Positions 19,784 to 30,253 are shown, counted from the stretch's first letter. The stretch: DNA of 64,000 nt from Vibrio sp. CB1-14 (GCF_040412085.2 NZ_CP115920.1:2976001-3040000); one strand, 5' to 3'. Translations and numbers: made by a program. Notes: a model not told the origin generated them from the letters alone.

Positions 19784-19813
19784 TAAAAACAACCCCAGTA
19801 AAAACTGGGGCTG
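19784..19813 (-). terminator. Terminator-like hairpin after ileS
   Basis: CCCCAGT AAAA ACTGGGG (19793-19810) is followed on the minus strand by TTGTTTTTATC. It lies 34 nt beyond the ileS stop and upstream of lspA. Confidence 0.8.
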
Positions 19814-19846
19814 TTAAATCTTTCAAAAGTTCCGGTTAGCTTACCA

Positions 19847-22693
19847 TTAAGCGAACTTACGAACTTCGCCTTCACCGTCTACGTTCGATACGCAGCGACC
19901 ACAAATCTTTTCGTGACCAGCAATCGTACCAACGTCCGGAGTGTGGTGCCAACAACGGTCACACTTCTCGTTTTCAGTAGCGGCTACTTCAACGAATAGG
20001 CCTTCTAGCTCTGTCGCTTTCGCTGTATCTGTCTTCTCAGACATTGGCTTAACCATTGCTGCAGACGTAATAAGAACAAAACGTAGCTCATCTTCTAGCT
20101 TGCCAAGCTTCGCAATTAGCGCATCATCAGCAAACAGTGTGATTTCAGCCTGTAGTGCACCACCAATGGTTTTCTCACTACGCGCCGCTTCTAGCTGCTT
20201 GTTCACTGCATCACGAACCGTTTGGATTTCAGCCCAGAACTCGTTGTTTAGCTCTTCGCCTTCAGCAAGACCGAATAGACCTTCGAACCATTCACCCGTG
20301 AAGACAAACTTATCACGGCTTTCTCCATTTGGAAGAGAAGCTGGCATTTCGTTCCAGATTTCGTCAGCAGTGAACGACATGATAGGTGCCATCCAACGAA
20401 CAAGTGCTTCAACGATGTAGTAAAGCGCTGTCTGACAGCTGCGCTGTGCATGGCCGCCCAGTTTCGCTGTGTACTGACGGTCTTTGATAACGTCTAGATA
20501 GAATGAGCCCATTTCGATAGAGCAGAACTGCATTAGACGCTGAGTCACGCCGTGCGTGTTGTACTCTTCGTACGCTTTTACAATCTCTTCTTGAGCCGCT
20601 AGTGCACGACCTACCGCCCAACGATCCAATGCCACCATTTCTTCTGCTGGTACCAGGTCAGTTTCTGGGTTGAAACCGTTTAGGTTTGCCAGGAAGAAGC
20701 GAGCTGTGTTACGGATACGACGGTAAGCATCTGCAGAGCGCTTAAGGATTTCATCAGAAACCGCGACTTCACCTGTGTAGTCAGTCGATGCTACCCATAG
20801 ACGCAGAATGTCTGCACCTAGCTTGTTAGTCACATCTTTTGGCGCAACAACGTTACCGATTGACTTAGACATCTTACGGCCGTGACCATCAACCACGAAG
20901 CCGTGCGTTAGCACTTGCTTGTATGGTGCTTCGTCTTTCATCGCGATAGATGAAATTAGCGAAGACTGGAACCAACCACGGTGTTGGTCAGAACCTTCTA
21001 GATAAAGGTCTGCACTGTTGCCATTGAACTCTTCACGAGAATCAACAACAGAGTAGTGGGTCACACCAGAATCGAACCAAACATCTAGTGTATCCAGAAC
21101 TTTCTCGTACTGGCCAGCTTCGTCGCCCAGTAGGTCTGCAGTTTCTACATCCCACCAAGCTTGAATGCCTTTCTCTTCTACTAGCTGAGCCACTTTTTCA
21201 ATCAGCTCTAGCGAGTTTGGATGAAGTTCTGCCGTCTCTTTGTGAACAAACAGAGCGATTGGCACACCCCAAGTACGTTGACGAGAGATACACCACTCAG
21301 GGCGACCTTCAATCATACCTTCGATACGGCTTTGACCCCACTCAGGCATCCACTCAACACCCTTGATTGACTCTAGTGCTTTAGCACGTAGTCCCGCTTG
21401 ATCCATAGATACGAACCACTGAGGTGTTGCACGGAAGATGATTGGCGTCTTATGGCGCCAGCAGTGTGGGTAGCTGTGCTCGTAAGCGTGATGATGAAGT
21501 AGCGCACCTTTTTCTTTCAGTACTTCTACAACGGCATCGTTAGCTTTAAATACGTGCTGACCCGCGAATAGCTCAGTATCAGGCAAGTAAACGCCGTTTG
21601 AACCTACTGGGTTAGCGACTTCTAGATCGTATTTTTGACCGACCGCGAAGTCTTCTTGACCATGGCCAGGTGCTGTATGAACCACACCAGTACCTGATTC
21701 AGTCGTTACGTGATCGCCTAGGATCGCCGGAACGGTGAAGTCGTAGAATGGGTGGTTGAACTGAGAAAGCTCTAGATCGGCACCTTTCGCAAAACCAAGG
21801 TTGTGGAAGTGCTCGATACCAGCACGATCCATCACGTCTTTCGCTAGCTCAGAAGCCACGATAATACGCTCTGGGTTGTCGCCTTCAGTTTGGATAAGTA
21901 CGTACTCAAGATCGTCACGTAGACATACCGCACGGTTAGCAGGTAGTGTCCACGGTGTTGTTGTCCAGATAACAATTGAGATATCGCCCTGGCCTTCATG
22001 ACCTTCGCTTAGCTCAAATTTAGACAAAAGCGCAGCTTCGTCGGCCGCTTTAAAGCGTACGTCGATAGAAGGAGAAACTTTATCTTTGTACTCAACTTCT
22101 GCTTCAGCAAGTGCCGAGCCACAGTCTGTACACCAGTGAACTGGTTTAAAGCCTTTTAGTAGGTGGCCTTTGTCTGCGATCTTACCTAGTGCACGAATGA
22201 TGTTTGCTTCAGTTGCAAAGTCCATCGTGCGGTAAGGCTTGTCCCACTCTCCAAGAATACCTAGACGCTTGAAGCTCTCTTTTTGACCTTCAACCTGGCC
22301 TGCCGCGTACTGGCGACACTTCTCACGGAATTCAGCCGCGGTCACTTTTTGGCCAGGCTTACCCACTTTCTTCTCTACCATCAGTTCGATAGGTAGACCG
22401 TGGCAATCCCAACCTGGAATATAGGGTGAATCAAAACCTGAAAGTGTTTTGGATTTAATAATAATGTCTTTAAGAATCTTGTTTAGAGCGTGACCAATGT
22501 GAATGTCACCATTCGCATATGGAGGACCATCGTGTAGAACGAAGGATTTTTTGCCTTTTTTAGCTTTACGGATCTCACCGTAAAGATCTTCTTTATACCA
22601 ACGCTTAAGCATTTCTGGCTCACGATTGGCCAGGTTGCCGCGCATTGGAAACCCTGTTTCAGGTAGGTTCAGGGTATCTTTATACTCACTCAT
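19847..22693 (-). CDS. ileS: Isoleucyl-tRNA synthetase
   Basis: Class I synthetase that charges tRNA-Ile and edits valine. The 948-residue protein has the HIGH motif ([16 protein letters not shown] near 58-73), the CP1 editing domain with [12 protein letters not shown], the KMSKS motif ([12 protein letters not shown] near 605), and the C-terminal zinc-binding cysteines CDRCWHH and CGRC. ribF lies 62 nt upstream and lspA downstream, the conserved order. Confidence 0.98.
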   Translation of the reverse strand: MSEYKDTLNLPETGFPMRGNLANREPEMLKRWYKEDLYGEIRKAKKGKKSFVLHDGPPYANGDIHIGHALNKILKDIIIKSKTLSGFDSPYIPGWDCHGLPIELMVEKKVGKPGQKVTAAEFREKCRQYAAGQVEGQKESFKRLGILGEWDKPYRTMDFATEANIIRALGKIADKGHLLKGFKPVHWCTDCGSALAEAEVEYKDKVSPSIDVRFKAADEAALLSKFELSEGHEGQGDISIVIWTTTPWTLPANRAVCLRDDLEYVLIQTEGDNPERIIVASELAKDVMDRAGIEHFHNLGFAKGADLELSQFNHPFYDFTVPAILGDHVTTESGTGVVHTAPGHGQEDFAVGQKYDLEVANPVGSNGVYLPDTELFAGQHVFKANDAVVEVLKEKGALLHHHAYEHSYPHCWRHKTPIIFRATPQWFVSMDQAGLRAKALESIKGVEWMPEWGQSRIEGMIEGRPEWCISRQRTWGVPIALFVHKETAELHPNSLELIEKVAQLVEEKGIQAWWDVETADLLGDEAGQYEKVLDTLDVWFDSGVTHYSVVDSREEFNGNSADLYLEGSDQHRGWFQSSLISSIAMKDEAPYKQVLTHGFVVDGHGRKMSKSIGNVVAPKDVTNKLGADILRLWVASTDYTGEVAVSDEILKRSADAYRRIRNTARFFLANLNGFNPETDLVPAEEMVALDRWAVGRALAAQEEIVKAYEEYNTHGVTQRLMQFCSIEMGSFYLDVIKDRQYTAKLGGHAQRSCQTALYYIVEALVRWMAPIMSFTADEIWNEMPASLPNGESRDKFVFTGEWFEGLFGLAEGEELNNEFWAEIQTVRDAVNKQLEAARSEKTIGGALQAEITLFADDALIAKLGKLEDELRFVLITSAAMVKPMSEKTDTAKATELEGLFVEVAATENEKCDRCWHHTPDVGTIAGHEKICGRCVSNVDGEGEVRKFA

Positions 22694-22755
22694 CGATTCT
22701 TAATTCCGTTGTATTGGGCGACAGTTAGACATTATGTTAGCGGTGGAATCTTCCG

Positions 22756-23691
22756 CTAACCCTTAAACTGACGTAGCCACACCCTTGCTACATCAGCATC
22801 CAATTCTATTTGCTGCTTAAGCAGCTCCAATGACTCGAATTTTTTCTCATCACGGATTTTGTGAAGCAGTGCCACTTCAATTTGTTGACCATAAAGGTTG
22901 CCCTCGTAGTCAAAAATATGCACTTCAAGATCGGGCGTTGTCCCCGCGACCGTTGGCTTTTTACCTACATTAGCAATGCCTGGTAGCGGCTTATCATCCA
23001 CACCGAATACCTGCACAGCATAAACGCCACGCACCGGCACGACATAGCGCTTAAGTGAAATATTGGCGGTCGGAAATCCAAAACCACGCGCTAACTTTTG
23101 ACCATGGGCAACACGCCCTGACAAAGTATAGTGACGCCCCAACATTTCTGCGCTTGCATCGAGCTCGTCATTGGCAAGAGCCTGACGAATGGCCGTTGAA
23201 CTGACTCGAGTCTCTTCAACAAGAAAACTTGCCGTATTCACGACTTCAAAACCGAACTCATCGCCCGCTTTTTGAAGCATCTCGAAATTACCTTCGCGCC
23301 CTTTACCGAAGCGGAAGTCATCGCCGATGACAAGGAACTTAACACCCAATTTGTCCACCAACAAGTCTCGAATAAAAGACTCCGCAGTTAAGCTGGCAAA
23401 TCGTTGATTAAAGTTCACGCACAACAGGCGATCCAGTTCCATTTTCTCAAGCAGTTCGTACTTATCACGTAATCGAGTCAAACGCGCTGGCGCTTTATCT
23501 TTCGCAAACAGCTCCATCGGTTGTGGTTCAAAAGTCATCACAACCGCAGGCAAACCAAGCAGAGATGCTCTCTGTTTTACCTGGCTCAGTACACGTTGAT
23601 GCCCAAGGTGGACACCGTCAAAGTTGCCGATGGTTAAAACGCAGCCATGGTGCTGATTTTTAAGGTTATGTATGCCTCGAATGAGTTCCAT
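22756..23691 (-). CDS. ribF: Bifunctional riboflavin kinase/FAD synthetase
   Basis: RibF makes FMN and then FAD. The N-terminal nucleotidyltransferase has GNFDGVHLGHQRV near 23-35 and the GDDFRFGKGREG motif; the C-terminal kinase has GFPTANISL. The product is 311 residues from MELIRGIHNL, the usual start. The open frame continues upstream to 23754, but those residues match no family N-terminus. It lies between murJ and ileS. Confidence 0.96.
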   Translation of the reverse strand: MELIRGIHNLKNQHHGCVLTIGNFDGVHLGHQRVLSQVKQRASLLGLPAVVMTFEPQPMELFAKDKAPARLTRLRDKYELLEKMELDRLLCVNFNQRFASLTAESFIRDLLVDKLGVKFLVIGDDFRFGKGREGNFEMLQKAGDEFGFEVVNTASFLVEETRVSSTAIRQALANDELDASAEMLGRHYTLSGRVAHGQKLARGFGFPTANISLKRYVVPVRGVYAVQVFGVDDKPLPGIANVGKKPTVAGTTPDLEVHIFDYEGNLYGQQIEVALLHKIRDEKKFESLELLKQQIELDADVARVWLRQFKG

Positions 23692-23760
23692 GAAACGACC
23701 AAACCACCTGCTTGAGTAAATATTACGAGTGTGAAACCGACGGATTATAACCAATCATTG

Positions 23761-25323
23761 TTAATCTGTCGCTGCTTTTACGTCTTTCGGACGAATTCCC
23801 AAAATAAGCAGTGCCACCAAGTATGTCACCCCTCCAAGACCAATCAGTACCGTCAAGCTAACAATACGCTCAGATAAGCCCCAACTAAGCCACTGCTGCA
23901 TGTCTTGTAGCTGCCACAGCAATACCGCCACCATAGCGGCTACAGCAATCACTAGACGAACGACAAAGCCAACGGTTTTCTTGGTAATGCGATAGACATT
24001 TTGACGATGAAGTCCACGATAGAGCAGCGCCATATTAATAAAGGCAGACAACGCTGTTGCCATTGCCAGACCAACATACCCATAGAAATAAGCAAAGATC
24101 GCATTGAAGACCATGTTGGTCGCCATAGCAACAATGCCATATTTCACTGGCGTCTTCGTATCTTGGCGCGAGTAATAACCTGGCGCGAGTACCTTAATCA
24201 ACATAAAGTTAAGTAGACCGGATGCATAAGCTAATAAAGATAGAGACGCCTGATCAACATCATGAGGAGTAAATTCACCACGCATGAAGAGCACCATCAA
24301 CATCGGCTTTGCGAGCACCATTAATCCCAACATCGCAGGTAAGCCGAGTAGGATAACCATGCGTACGCCCCAATCCATGGTGTGAGCAAAACCTTCACTT
24401 TGAGCGTCAACGTGCTTACGTGATAGCGCCGGCAAAATCACGGTAGCAATGGCAATACCAAACAAACCAAGCGGGAACTCTAAAAGACGGTCAGAGTAGT
24501 AAAGCCAACTGATTGAACCTGTGGCTAGGAAACTGGCAATAAAGGTATCGAACAGCAGGTTAATTTGGCTCACCGATACACCGAACAATGCAGGAATCAT
24601 CAAGGTACGGATCTTAGTCACCCCAGGATCGCGCCAGCCCCACTTAGGCCTAACCAATACCCCCTCTTTAATAAGGAAGGGAATTTGGAACGCAAACTGG
24701 ACAAAGCCACCTAAAAACACCCCAATTGCCAAGCCAATTTCCGGCTGTGCCAGGTTTGGTGAAAGGAACCACGCACAGGCAATGATCATCACATTGAGAA
24801 AGACGGGCGTAAAAGAAGACACCGCAAACTTGCCTAAGGTGTTAAGAATCGCCCCTGATAGCGCAACAAACGTAATAAACCAGAGATACGGGAAGGTGAT
24901 TTTAAGCATCAAGCTGGCGAGTTCAAACTTCGGAGCCGCAGGGCCATCATTGAGCCAATCAAGAAACCAACCAAAACCAAATAAAGCGGTAACAACGCTC
25001 GAGCCAAGAATACCGAGTAGCGTCACAATAGTGACAATCACTCCCAACGTACCGGACGCTTTAGCGATTAAATCTCGAGTTTTATCTTTATCACCAGAGG
25101 CATGATATTCGGTAAGTACAGGAACAAATGCCTGAGAGAAAGCACCTTCTGCAAAAAGGCGTCTAAGAAAGTTGGGGATTTTATTGGCAAAGAAGAAGAC
25201 ATCAGCGCTCGCCCCTGCCCCCATTAGATTCGCCACCACCACATCACGAACCAGTCCCAATACTCGAGACACCAGCGTCATGGCACTGACAATCATGCCG
25301 GACTTAAGAAGGCGTTTACTCAC
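23761..25323 (-). CDS. murJ: Lipid II flippase MurJ
   Basis: MurJ flips the peptidoglycan precursor lipid II across the inner membrane. The 520-residue protein shows about 14 hydrophobic segments and the MOP/MurJ signature start (SGMIVSAMTLVSRVLGLVRDV), with conserved RRLFAEGAFSQAFVPVL. The start is GTG at 25323 with GAGG upstream. It is divergent from rpsT and precedes ribF, as in E. coli-like genomes. Confidence 0.97.
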   Translation of the reverse strand: MSKRLLKSGMIVSAMTLVSRVLGLVRDVVVANLMGAGASADVFFFANKIPNFLRRLFAEGAFSQAFVPVLTEYHASGDKDKTRDLIAKASGTLGVIVTIVTLLGILGSSVVTALFGFGWFLDWLNDGPAAPKFELASLMLKITFPYLWFITFVALSGAILNTLGKFAVSSFTPVFLNVMIIACAWFLSPNLAQPEIGLAIGVFLGGFVQFAFQIPFLIKEGVLVRPKWGWRDPGVTKIRTLMIPALFGVSVSQINLLFDTFIASFLATGSISWLYYSDRLLEFPLGLFGIAIATVILPALSRKHVDAQSEGFAHTMDWGVRMVILLGLPAMLGLMVLAKPMLMVLFMRGEFTPHDVDQASLSLLAYASGLLNFMLIKVLAPGYYSRQDTKTPVKYGIVAMATNMVFNAIFAYFYGYVGLAMATALSAFINMALLYRGLHRQNVYRITKKTVGFVVRLVIAVAAMVAVLLWQLQDMQQWLSWGLSERIVSLTVLIGLGGVTYLVALLILGIRPKDVKAATD

Positions 25324-25582
25324 GATAACCTCTGAATTACCTAGCCAATGCTTTGCTATTTATCGGTTTCAATAGCCTTTGTTATTGAAGAGAGGATTAG
25401 TATTAGCATTGGTCGAAAAATACTGTTAGAATCCCCGCCATCTTAACCGCGATAGCCCACAGATATCAAAAATTGTTTTGTATCGTCGGGTTTTTGCACA
25501 AATCATTTGACAATTGAGCGCAAATGAGGGATATTCCTCGCCCTTAAATTGTCACCGAACTAAGTTTTTGGGAGTTAGACCC

Positions 25583-25843
25583 TTGGCAAACAGTAAATCT
25601 GCTAAGAAGCGCGCTATCCAAGCTGAGAAACGTCGCCAGCACAACGCTAGCCGTCGTTCTATGATGCGCACTTACATGAAGAAAACAATCGCAGCTATCG
25701 AAGCTGGCGACAAAGAAGCAGCAACTTCAGCATTTGCAGAAGTTACTCCAATCCTTGACCGCATGGCGACTAAAGGCCTTATTCATAAGAATAAAGCTGC
25801 TCGTCACAAGGCTCGCTTCTCTGCTGCAATCAAAGCTCTATAA
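25583..25843 (+). CDS. rpsT: 30S ribosomal protein S20
   Basis: S20 is an early-binding 16S rRNA protein. The 86-residue, highly basic product begins [20 protein letters not shown] after the initiator and carries [19 protein letters not shown] near the C-terminus. The start is a TTG at 25583 with GGGAG upstream; E. coli rpsT also uses UUG, which is tied to its weak, autoregulated initiation. An ATG at 25514 in frame is upstream but gives an N-terminus foreign to S20. It ends in a strong terminator. Confidence 0.96.
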   Translation: MANSKSAKKRAIQAEKRRQHNASRRSMMRTYMKKTIAAIEAGDKEAATSAFAEVTPILDRMATKGLIHKNKAARHKARFSAAIKAL

Positions 25844-25863
25844 TCTAGACTTTGTATTGTGTT

Positions 25864-25889
25864 AAAAAAACCGGCTAAGGCCGGTTTTT
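25864..25889 (+). terminator. Terminator after rpsT
   Basis: AAACCGGC CTAAG-type hairpin ending GCCGGTTTTTG, with the stem CCGGC/GCCGG plus A/T extension, 20 nt after the rpsT stop. Confidence 0.88.
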
Positions 25890-25968
25890 GTATCTGCATT
25901 TTCTATATTGACAGTTTTCTTTGTTAACAAGAAAACACTCGCTACGACAAAGTAGCGAACGTTATGGC

Positions 25969-26268
25969 TTACTCATCACTGCAGTACATACCATGCAACG
26001 TTTCAATCAACTGGCGAACTTCGCTGCTGCTCAGGGTATAAAACACCGTTTGTGCTTCTTTACGCGTGGAGACCAATCCATCGCGGCGCAACCAAGCTAA
26101 ATGCTGAGACAGTGCTGATTGACTCAATTCCAAACGCGCACACAACTCACCGACCGACAACTCTGTATTGTGTAGCATACACAGAATTTGCAGGCGTCTC
26201 TCATTAGCCATCGCTTTTAAGAGTACTACCGCTTGTGATGCGTTTTTCTCCATATCCTGCAAGTTCAT
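25969..26268 (-). CDS. hlyU: ArsR/SmtB-family transcriptional regulator HlyU
   Basis: HlyU is a Vibrio winged-helix activator that relieves H-NS repression of haemolysin and RTX toxin genes. The 99-residue product has the ArsR helix-turn-helix (LSVGELCARLELSQSALSQHLAWLRRDGLV near 37-66) and the wing KEAQTVFYTL. Sequence and position between rpsT and nhaR match V. cholerae hlyU as I recall it. Metal-binding cysteines of classical ArsR are not evident; Cys 30 and Cys 96 are the candidates for the known HlyU redox pair. Confidence 0.9.
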   Translation of the reverse strand: MNLQDMEKNASQAVVLLKAMANERRLQILCMLHNTELSVGELCARLELSQSALSQHLAWLRRDGLVSTRKEAQTVFYTLSSSEVRQLIETLHGMYCSDE

Positions 26269-26437
26269 AATCTACCTCTAGTTATTTGGTGATACCGTTG
26301 TCAATGTGCCAGTCTTTGCCACAGAAAATCATAACGCTGGCAATTTCCGACACATTTTACATGGTTAGCACGCGCATGCTAACGCTTTGTTTAATTAACT
26401 GTTGTTGACATGAATAAATTGATAACTAACTCTAAAG

Positions 26438-27331
26438 TTAAAACGCAAGTAGATCAGTAAAATCCGCTTCACAGACACTTTTTACCGCTGGATGTTGGAT
26501 CATTCGTTCTGCGAAAATTACGTAATACTCTTCTTTAATGTCTTCAATATCTCCAATCAACTGCAAGTTACGCTTATCTTTTATTTCCGACATATAGATA
26601 CTCGGCGCCAAGAAGATGACATCGTCTTTGTACATAGAGAAGGCTTTCATCAACGCAACATCGTCAAACTCACCCAAAATATTCGGCTGAATTCCCTGTT
26701 GGTCAAACCATTGGATAACTTTACGACCCATGGATGTACGACTACCAGGAATAAGCAGCCGAGTCTGTTCAAGTACTTCAGGAAAACGTACGTTCTCCAA
26801 ATGCCCAGAAGTAAAGAAGCTCATGCGACTTTCGCCCAGCTTTTTACTGAACAACCCCGGGCTTTGGCTGGAATCCACTGGACAATCAGACAGAATCATA
26901 TCCAGCTTATGCTGAGCCAGTTGCTCTAACAGCATTTCGTGCGTTGATTCAAAGCAGCGAAGGTGGATGTTGTTATCTTCAGGAATAGTCGTCATTAAGA
27001 TCTTACTGACTAGACGTTTAGACAGCGCATCCGCGACACCAACATCAAACAGTAGGTTGGAGCGCTGGCTGTAATTAACGATATCCAGCATCTCGTAACT
27101 CAGCCCAAACATTCGATCTGCGTATTTATAGACCAGTTGTCCTAGCTCGGTTGGCTCAACACTGCGACCATTTCGCTTAGTCAATTTGCCATCCATACGC
27201 TCTTCTAGCGCTTTGATTTGTCCGGTAACCGTTTGTGGAGTCAAAAACAGCGCATCGGCTGCTTTGGTAACTGAACCTTGTTTGCACACCATCCAGAAGT
27301 AGTACAAATGGTTATAGTTGAGATGAGACAT
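26438..27331 (-). CDS. nhaR: LysR-family Na+-responsive activator NhaR
   Basis: NhaR activates Na+/H+ antiporter genes in response to sodium. The 297-residue protein has an N-terminal LysR HTH ([40 protein letters not shown] near 3-42; in pieces here) and a substrate-binding domain typical of the NhaR branch. It follows the divergent nptA promoter region; no nhaA is in the window, so regulation is in trans. Confidence 0.92.
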   Translation of the reverse strand: MSHLNYNHLYYFWMVCKQGSVTKAADALFLTPQTVTGQIKALEERMDGKLTKRNGRSVEPTELGQLVYKYADRMFGLSYEMLDIVNYSQRSNLLFDVGVADALSKRLVSKILMTTIPEDNNIHLRCFESTHEMLLEQLAQHKLDMILSDCPVDSSQSPGLFSKKLGESRMSFFTSGHLENVRFPEVLEQTRLLIPGSRTSMGRKVIQWFDQQGIQPNILGEFDDVALMKAFSMYKDDVIFLAPSIYMSEIKDKRNLQLIGDIEDIKEEYYVIFAERMIQHPAVKSVCEADFTDLLAF

Positions 27332-27736
27332 TCTAAATCGCCTAAATTGAGTGACTCTCTTTTATAGCAAAATCTCGCCACGGCAACAATGTTCGATATA
27401 ACCGATGACAAAAACAACTTACCCTTCATTTTTACGAAATAAGCACTGTCACATTCGCCACACTACTGTCATATAAATGACAAAGTGGTCAATATAAATC
27501 GATTTAATTCATCAATCACGTCAGATTAATCTCTTTTTCTCAAAAAGGATCAACCCCTTAAATATCAAGAATTTAAATGCGTAAATGCAAATTTACAGAA
27601 CAAAAATCAACCGATGATCGCACTTAAATCACATAGAAATAGTTTCGTCATATTTCTGTAATATTCGAGTTCTACTATCGCGTCAGATTCAACAACAGGC
27701 CGCAAATAGATTAACCAAGGCCAAACGGAGAAAACT
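27332..27736. promoter_or_regulatory. nhaR-nptA divergent region with a Pho-box-like site
   Basis: The 405-bp gap holds no gene that I can support. At 27466-27483 the sequence CTGTCATATAAATGACAA matches the E. coli PhoB box model well in its first 11 positions and poorly in the second half-site; another CTGTCA lies 20 bp upstream. It is about 255 bp before nptA. An 8-bp inverted repeat TTACAGAA/TTCTGTAA lies at about 27593-27661. Confidence 0.3.
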
Positions 27737-28885
27737 ATGATGAACCAAGCAACTACAGCGACGACTCCTATGTCGACTACGACGCGTTGGCTGCGCTGGG
27801 CTAACTTGGCATTCATGCTTTACCTATTGCTACTTGCTGTTTCTATGGTAGGTAGTGGCTTTAAAATGGCGACAGGCGAGCACGCAAAAGTGCTATTCGA
27901 GTTTGCTTCTCACCCAGTAGCAGGCTTGATGATTGGTTTGGTTGCTACGGCACTGATTCAGTCTTCTAGTACTGTTACGTCTATTATTGTTGGTCTGGTA
28001 GCCGGTGGCTTACCTGTGACGACTGCAATCCCAATGATCATGGGTGCAAACATTGGTACTACCGTCACCAATACCCTAGTCAGTCTTGGTCACGTTCGTT
28101 GCAACACCGAGTTTAAGCGTGCTTTTGCAAGTGCTACGATTCACGACTTCTTCAACTTGCTTGCTGTCGCTATCTTCCTGCCGCTAGAAATGATGTTCGG
28201 TGTGCTAGACAAGATCTCTAGCTGGCTTGTATCGCCAATGATGGCGACAGGCGATATGAGCATGGGTGGTCTTAACTTCATCAAACCAATCACCAAGCCA
28301 ATAGTGAGCGCTATTCAAGAGCCGCTGAGTGCATTTGGTGACGTGACCGGTGGTGTACTACTTATTGTTCTTGGTATCGCGACTATCTTCGTTGCTATCA
28401 CTGTGATGGGCAAACTCATGAAGAGCCTAATGGTTGGTCGTGCTCGCGAAATTCTAAAGAACGCAATTGGTCGTGGCCCTATTCACGGTATCGTGTCTGG
28501 CTCTATCGTGACAGTACTGGTTCAGTCTTCATCAACAACCACCAGCTTAATGGTTCCGCTAGTCGGTACGGGTGCTCTGAAAGTTCGTGACGTGTACCCA
28601 TTCACGCTAGGTGCGAACATTGGTACTTGTATCACGGGTCTGCTTGCTGCCACTGCGGTATCTGGTGAGTACGCTGTGTTTGCTCTGCAGATTGCTCTAG
28701 TGCACTTGGTGTTCAATATCATGGCAACGGTATTTATCTTCGGTATTCCGTTCCTGCGTGAGCTTCCAGTGAAAGGCGCCGACTTTATCTCTGATATGGC
28801 TATCAAGAACAAAGCCGTTGTGGCGGGTTACCTAGTGTCTATCTTCGTGATTATCCCAGGTTCGATTCTAGCCCTGACTGCTTAA
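27737..28885 (+). CDS. nptA: Na+/phosphate cotransporter (PNaS family)
   Basis: The 382-residue inner-membrane protein has two inverted Na/Pi-cotransporter repeats marked by QSSSTVTSIIVGL near 75 and QSSSTTTSLMVPLVG near 259, each followed by GANIGT motifs. This is the NptA type known from V. cholerae and related to animal NaPi-II carriers. It is thought to move phosphate with sodium, which is useful in seawater. It is a single gene divergent from nhaR, with its own terminator. Confidence 0.92.
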   Translation: MMNQATTATTPMSTTTRWLRWANLAFMLYLLLLAVSMVGSGFKMATGEHAKVLFEFASHPVAGLMIGLVATALIQSSSTVTSIIVGLVAGGLPVTTAIPMIMGANIGTTVTNTLVSLGHVRCNTEFKRAFASATIHDFFNLLAVAIFLPLEMMFGVLDKISSWLVSPMMATGDMSMGGLNFIKPITKPIVSAIQEPLSAFGDVTGGVLLIVLGIATIFVAITVMGKLMKSLMVGRAREILKNAIGRGPIHGIVSGSIVTVLVQSSSTTTSLMVPLVGTGALKVRDVYPFTLGANIGTCITGLLAATAVSGEYAVFALQIALVHLVFNIMATVFIFGIPFLRELPVKGADFISDMAIKNKAVVAGYLVSIFVIIPGSILALTA

Positions 28886-28930
28886 CAACGAATTCACTGG
28901 CGCCGCTAAATGGCAATGGTAAAGAATAAA

Positions 28931-28957
28931 AAAACGCTCAGCAGATGCTGAGCGTTT
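28931..28957. terminator. Bidirectional terminator (nptA / slp)
   Basis: AAAACGCTCAGCA / TGCTGAGCGTTT with a short loop, flanked by A- and T-runs, lies between convergent nptA and the Slp lipoprotein gene. Confidence 0.9.
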
Positions 28958-28963
28958 TCGTTT

Positions 28964-29545
28964 TTAGAAGTCACCATAATCGTAGGCGTCATAAGCATCG
29001 TACGCGTCGTAATGATCGATAAGATCGGCTTCATCGACGTAGTCCCAATAGTAATAGCGGTCATAATAGTAGTTGTAGTACGGGTCGCCGACATAATAGG
29101 TTTTGATGCGTTTATCTTCCGTCCAAAGGTAGTAGTTTGACGCCTTTAACACCGGGACAGAAAGCGTTTGCTCACCCACTTTGATATCCGTTTGTCCCTC
29201 AATGTTGCCGACAAAAGTCATCGGTTTACCTAGCACAAAGATCTTCGGGTCTAAAAATCGCTCTACCTTAACGACAAAACGGCTACTTCCCTGCCGGGTC
29301 TCATCTGGTCGCCCTTTCGCATCAAGCTCAAAATAACTGATTTGCAACTCACTACTGCTTGCCGACGGGTTAGTAAGTTTTGCGACCACCCCACCCCAGC
29401 GCGCTGGCTGACCTTTATAAGGTGTCGCATCAGGGTTCGCATCTTGATAACTGACCAACAGCTTTTCATCGGCAACTTTGATCTCATCGGGGCCGCTACT
29501 GCAGCCCACCAGTAAGGCTGCCAATATCCATACATACGCTCGCAT
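28964..29545 (-). CDS. slp: Slp-family outer-membrane lipoprotein
   Basis: A 193-residue lipoprotein with signal MRAYVWILAALLVGC (Cys 15). The body carries the Slp/YeaY pattern: KGQPARWGGVVAKLTN, LQISYFELDAKGRP and SSRFVVKVERFLDP. Slp proteins are starvation- or stress-induced outer-membrane lipoproteins of unclear function. The last 45 residues are unusual: a Tyr/Asp-rich tail with runs of YY and a DAYDAYDAYDYGDF repeat. It is a single gene facing nptA. Confidence 0.85.
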   Translation of the reverse strand: MRAYVWILAALLVGCSSGPDEIKVADEKLLVSYQDANPDATPYKGQPARWGGVVAKLTNPSASSSELQISYFELDAKGRPDETRQGSSRFVVKVERFLDPKIFVLGKPMTFVGNIEGQTDIKVGEQTLSVPVLKASNYYLWTEDKRIKTYYVGDPYYNYYYDRYYYWDYVDEADLIDHYDAYDAYDAYDYGDF

Positions 29546-29785
29546 TTTCTGCTCTCCTATTTTTCGCTCATTTCATTATGAGTCAACCGCTTAACGCTTC
29601 GCAAGTTACAACCTATTGTTGAGTCTTTGCATCCTATTATTGACACATCACTTAGCGACGCAGACCGCCAATACAGCACAACAATACCAAGACTAGAAAC
29701 TAACCCAAGATTGACGTTGACCAACTTACCGAAGTTTAAGTCGTTGTTTACTCTATTACGTAATCACTATGTATAGGACTCTGTC

Positions 29786-30139
29786 ATGAAAACAAAAATT
29801 CTACTTCTCAGCACACTTATCGCCTCACCAAGCTTTGCATACTACTGTGACCAAACCGCAGAAGGCGCTATCGATGGAGCAGTAGATGGTGCAATCACCG
29901 GCGCTGTTGTCGGTGGTATTGTTGACGGCGGACGCGGCGCAGCTGCCGGTGCTGCAATTGGTGGCGGTACGGGTGCGGTTGTAGGTACTGTTGATGGCGC
30001 TTACGATGAAGAAGCGTGTGAAGTCGTTACTGATGTCGCTGTAGAAGACGAAATCGTGGCTGAAGAAGTCGTTGAAGAAGAAATTATCGAAGAAGAGATC
30101 GTCGACGAGGAAATCGCTGAAGAGTACTACTACGACTAA
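29786..30139 (+). CDS. Secreted glycine-zipper protein with acidic tail
   Basis: A 117-residue protein with a signal peptide (MKTKILLLSTLIASPSFA). The middle, about residues 27-72, is a glycine zipper of GAVVGG and GAAAGAAIGGG units, as in membrane-inserting envelope proteins. The C-terminal 45 residues are about half Glu/Asp in an EEVVEEEIIEEE pattern ending EEYYYD. There are two cysteines, near residues 21 and 79. No specific family is recognised; an outer-membrane or periplasmic structural role is possible. The gene stands alone, upstream of the SDR gene. Confidence 0.75.
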   Translation: MKTKILLLSTLIASPSFAYYCDQTAEGAIDGAVDGAITGAVVGGIVDGGRGAAAGAAIGGGTGAVVGTVDGAYDEEACEVVTDVAVEDEIVAEEVVEEEIIEEEIVDEEIAEEYYYD

Positions 30140-30253
30140 CGTTTTACCTTCACATTTTGGCAGTTACCTAGAGGTAACATCCCCCTATGTTACTGCCAAC
30201 CTTCTCCCTCCAGCGATAAACTGCAATCAATAAACTCGACGAAAAGGTCCAGT

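Noticed and set aside
25514..25582. ATG-initiated longer S20
   Set aside because: The upstream residues do not belong to S20. The TTG at 25583 gives the exact family length and has GGGAG upstream.
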